A program made the translations under genes and the position numbers. From Monoraphidium neglectum (Eukaryota > Chlorophyta > Chlorophyceae > Sphaeropleales > Selenastraceae): DNA of 19,406 nt. The DNA lies in NCBI RefSeq assembly GCF_000611645.1, contig NW_014013335.1, forward strand, positions 7,823 through 27,228. The letters are read 5' to 3'. The notes under the pieces are model-generated. The model ran no database searches. It was not told where the DNA came from and worked only from the letters and a program-made list of their open reading frames with translations. This document shows, one piece after another, positions 17,626 to 19,406 of the stretch (the stretch's first letter is position 1; every line of letters starts with the position of its first letter).

Positions 17626-19406
17626 ATGCCAGAAGGGGCGATCGCTGCTGGCGCGCCTTCCGTGCACCACCTGGACCAGCAGCAGGTGGCCGGAAGCTGG
17701 GCCTCTGATGCCGCCGACGCACCAGCCCGCATGCGCCGCATCGCCTCGGCCCCCGCGCTCCGCGCCGCATGCGCGAGCAGTGCGGCCGCCGCCCCCCCGC
17801 GCCGTGCATGTGCATGCGCGACGGCGGCGGCCGGCGCGCAGCCTTGCAGCTGCCTTGAGGGCGGGCTCGAGGTGTACGTCGTGTCCCGCGCCTTCACCGA
17901 GTTTGCGGGGCCGCTGGTGAAGAAGATGAGCCCGGAGATGCGGCTGTCCCTGGTGGACCTGGGGCTCTGCCATTACATGACGGTGTTCAGGACGCCGGAG
18001 GGCAAGTACGTCCAGTTCGATTTCGGGCCGCACGGCGGGGACGTTGAAAAGGTCAACGGCCCCGTCGGCGCCTGGCTGCGGCGGGCGCGGCAGCAGCAGC
18101 AGCAGCAGCAGCAGCAGCGGCAGCAGCAGGCCGGCGGCGGCGGCATGCGGCAGAGCCCGAGCGCGCCTGCGCTGGAGCTGTGCGCGGCGCTGGCAGCGGC
18201 GGAGGGGGGCCGCGGCGATGGGTGCTGCGGCGCGGGCGACCTGGACGACTGCAGGTGAGAGGGCAGGTTGGCGTGAGACACCTCACCTGGGAGCCTCACC
18301 TGGGGGTTGGTCGGCATCCGTGCCGACGTGGCGCGTCTAGGACTCCAGCGCCAGCCGCGTCACTCGGCGATCCTGGGTGGGGGCCGCGAACACCCCGTCT
18401 GCCGGGTGTGTGCCTGGGGTTGAGAACCATCGTATGACATCCCCAATTGTACCTCCAGCCTTTGGCCCTAAGCAGGGCCAGGTTCCCCACTCAACCCTAA
18501 ACTCAATGCCACGGTCTCAATCCGCCTGGCCCCCACTGCCGCACCCTCATGATACATATATTCAGGCCCAAGTCCAGCGGCGAGATCCGGGAGCGCGTTT
18601 TGGACGGCCTGCCTGCTGCGCACATGTACGTGGGCCGCACCAACCTGAGCCTCGATGATGTAAGGCTGTACAACAGCGGGCGCGCCAAGCAGTACCGCCT
18701 GCACGAGAACGACTGCAGGTGGGTGGGTGTTCTGGGGGCCGAGGGAGGACGTCTGCATCGAGATGGCGACAGAAGCTGTCAGCAGAGGCCGTCAGACGGG
18801 ACCGGCCAGCTGGGGATAAACGGGGCGGCGCCGATGCGAGCGCGCTTCCGTGGCACACCCACAGCCAGCAGCGGCCTGTGCCACCTTGGGGACGCCGCTG
18901 GCCCGCGCCTCGGTTCAATCTGCCACTGTTTCAAACCTCCGCACCGCACCCCGGTTTGCGCTCTGTTTTGGTACCGCCAGGCACTACGTGAACCAGCTGG
19001 TGCAGTACGCCACCGGCATGGAGCACTCCACGCAGCACCTCAAGCGCCACCACTTTAAGTCGCGCCTCGCGACCAGCCCCTGGCTGCTGCACAGCTGGCT
19101 CGTCGAGGCCGGCCAGTTCGCGACCGACATCGGCAACTGGTCGCGCCTGCAGGCCGGCGGCGCCGCCGCCCTGCTGGCGATGACGGGGCGCGTGACGGTG
19201 GCGCACCTGAGAGCGATCGCGGCTATCGCGCACGCGAAGGGCGTGGCAGTCGGCGGCGGTGGCCCAGTGCTGCAGGGGTTGCCGTTGCCCCAGCTGATGC
19301 CGCTCCTGCGGTCCGCGCAAATCCATGTCAGCTCTGCGCTCGCCGCGGCCGCCGCAGCCGGCGCGCCCAACGGCGCAGCCGCGGCGGCCGCGGCTGCCGC
19401 GGCGGG
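17626..19406 (+). CDS. Protein with permuted papain-like (LRAT/NlpC-P60-type) motif, 3' end beyond the window
   Basis: Three exons are seen: 17626-18254, 18566-18718 and 18981 to the edge. Both introns are GT...CAG in phase 2. The first in-frame ATG is 17626; the frame is open further up (from 17356) without one. After a low-complexity, Ala-rich N-terminus (1-75), a conserved-looking block begins at LEVYVVSRAF. Next come His116 in GLCHYMTVFRT, a strand YVQFDFGPHGG, a Gln-rich insert (156-168), and exon 2 ending LHENDC260. Exon 3 continues RHYVNQLVQYATG. A His in a strand followed by Cys at the start of a helix (N-x-C-x-H-[YF]-V) is the order seen in permuted papain folds such as LRAT, so a cysteine hydrolase or acyltransferase is possible. 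The fold call is inference. The visible end is an Ala-rich run. No signal peptide or membrane segment is clear. Confidence 0.7.
18091..18129 (+). repeat. CAG repeat encoding poly-Gln
   Basis: Nine CAG triplets (18091-18117), one CGG, then three CAG (18121-18129). The tract is in frame in exon 1 of the permuted-papain-like gene and gives Q9-R-Q3. It falls between the His-containing block and the Cys-containing block, so it is likely a flexible insert. Copy number is probably variable. Confidence 0.9.

Overview
The window looks like nuclear DNA of a eukaryote, most likely a green alga (Chlorophyta). The genes are broken by many GT-AG introns of roughly 140-400 nt, with donors mostly GTGAGN, GTGCGC or GTGGGN and acceptors CAG. 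Exons use C or G at most third codon positions, proteins are rich in Ala, Gly and Arg, and CAG runs encode poly-Gln. No bacterial operon structure, rRNA, tRNA or CRISPR array is visible. The algal assignment is an inference from style and cannot be proved from this stretch alone.

Left three quarters (1-14345, minus strand): three tandem, same-direction copies of one gene encoding secreted trypsin-family (S1) serine proteases. I rebuilt them exon by exon with consistent intron phases. Copy 1 (1798 down to the left edge) is cut off after its fifth exon. Copy 2 (8475..4625, 11 exons, 407 aa) and copy 3 (14345..10927, 9 exons, 422 aa) appear complete. Each complete copy has a signal peptide, a short propeptide ending TPS, the mature start [IV]VGG, a full His-Asp-Ser triad, an Asp at the base of the S1 pocket (trypsin-like specificity), and a final exon encoding a 111-residue, seven-cysteine PAN/Apple-like domain. 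The copies are separated by 2.5-2.8 kb spacers that hold little recognisable coding sequence.

Right quarter (14346-19406, plus strand): a 459-bp divergent spacer separates protease copy 3 from an ankyrin-repeat gene (14805-16127). A (CAT)n/(CAG)n low-complexity tract and a gene-poor stretch follow. The last gene (ATG about 17626, running off the right edge, three exons seen) encodes a protein with an ordered His...Cys arrangement (H116, C260 in an N-D-C-R-H-Y-V context) like permuted papain-fold (LRAT/NlpC-P60-type) enzymes, interrupted by a poly-Gln linker.

The proteases presumably work outside the cell or in the secretory pathway. The ankyrin protein has no visible signal or membrane segment. 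Nothing links the two right-hand genes functionally to the proteases beyond adjacency. The most notable observations are the non-basic activation site shared by all three proteases, the protease-PAN fusion in a tandem array with differing intron content, and the unassigned permuted-papain-like gene.
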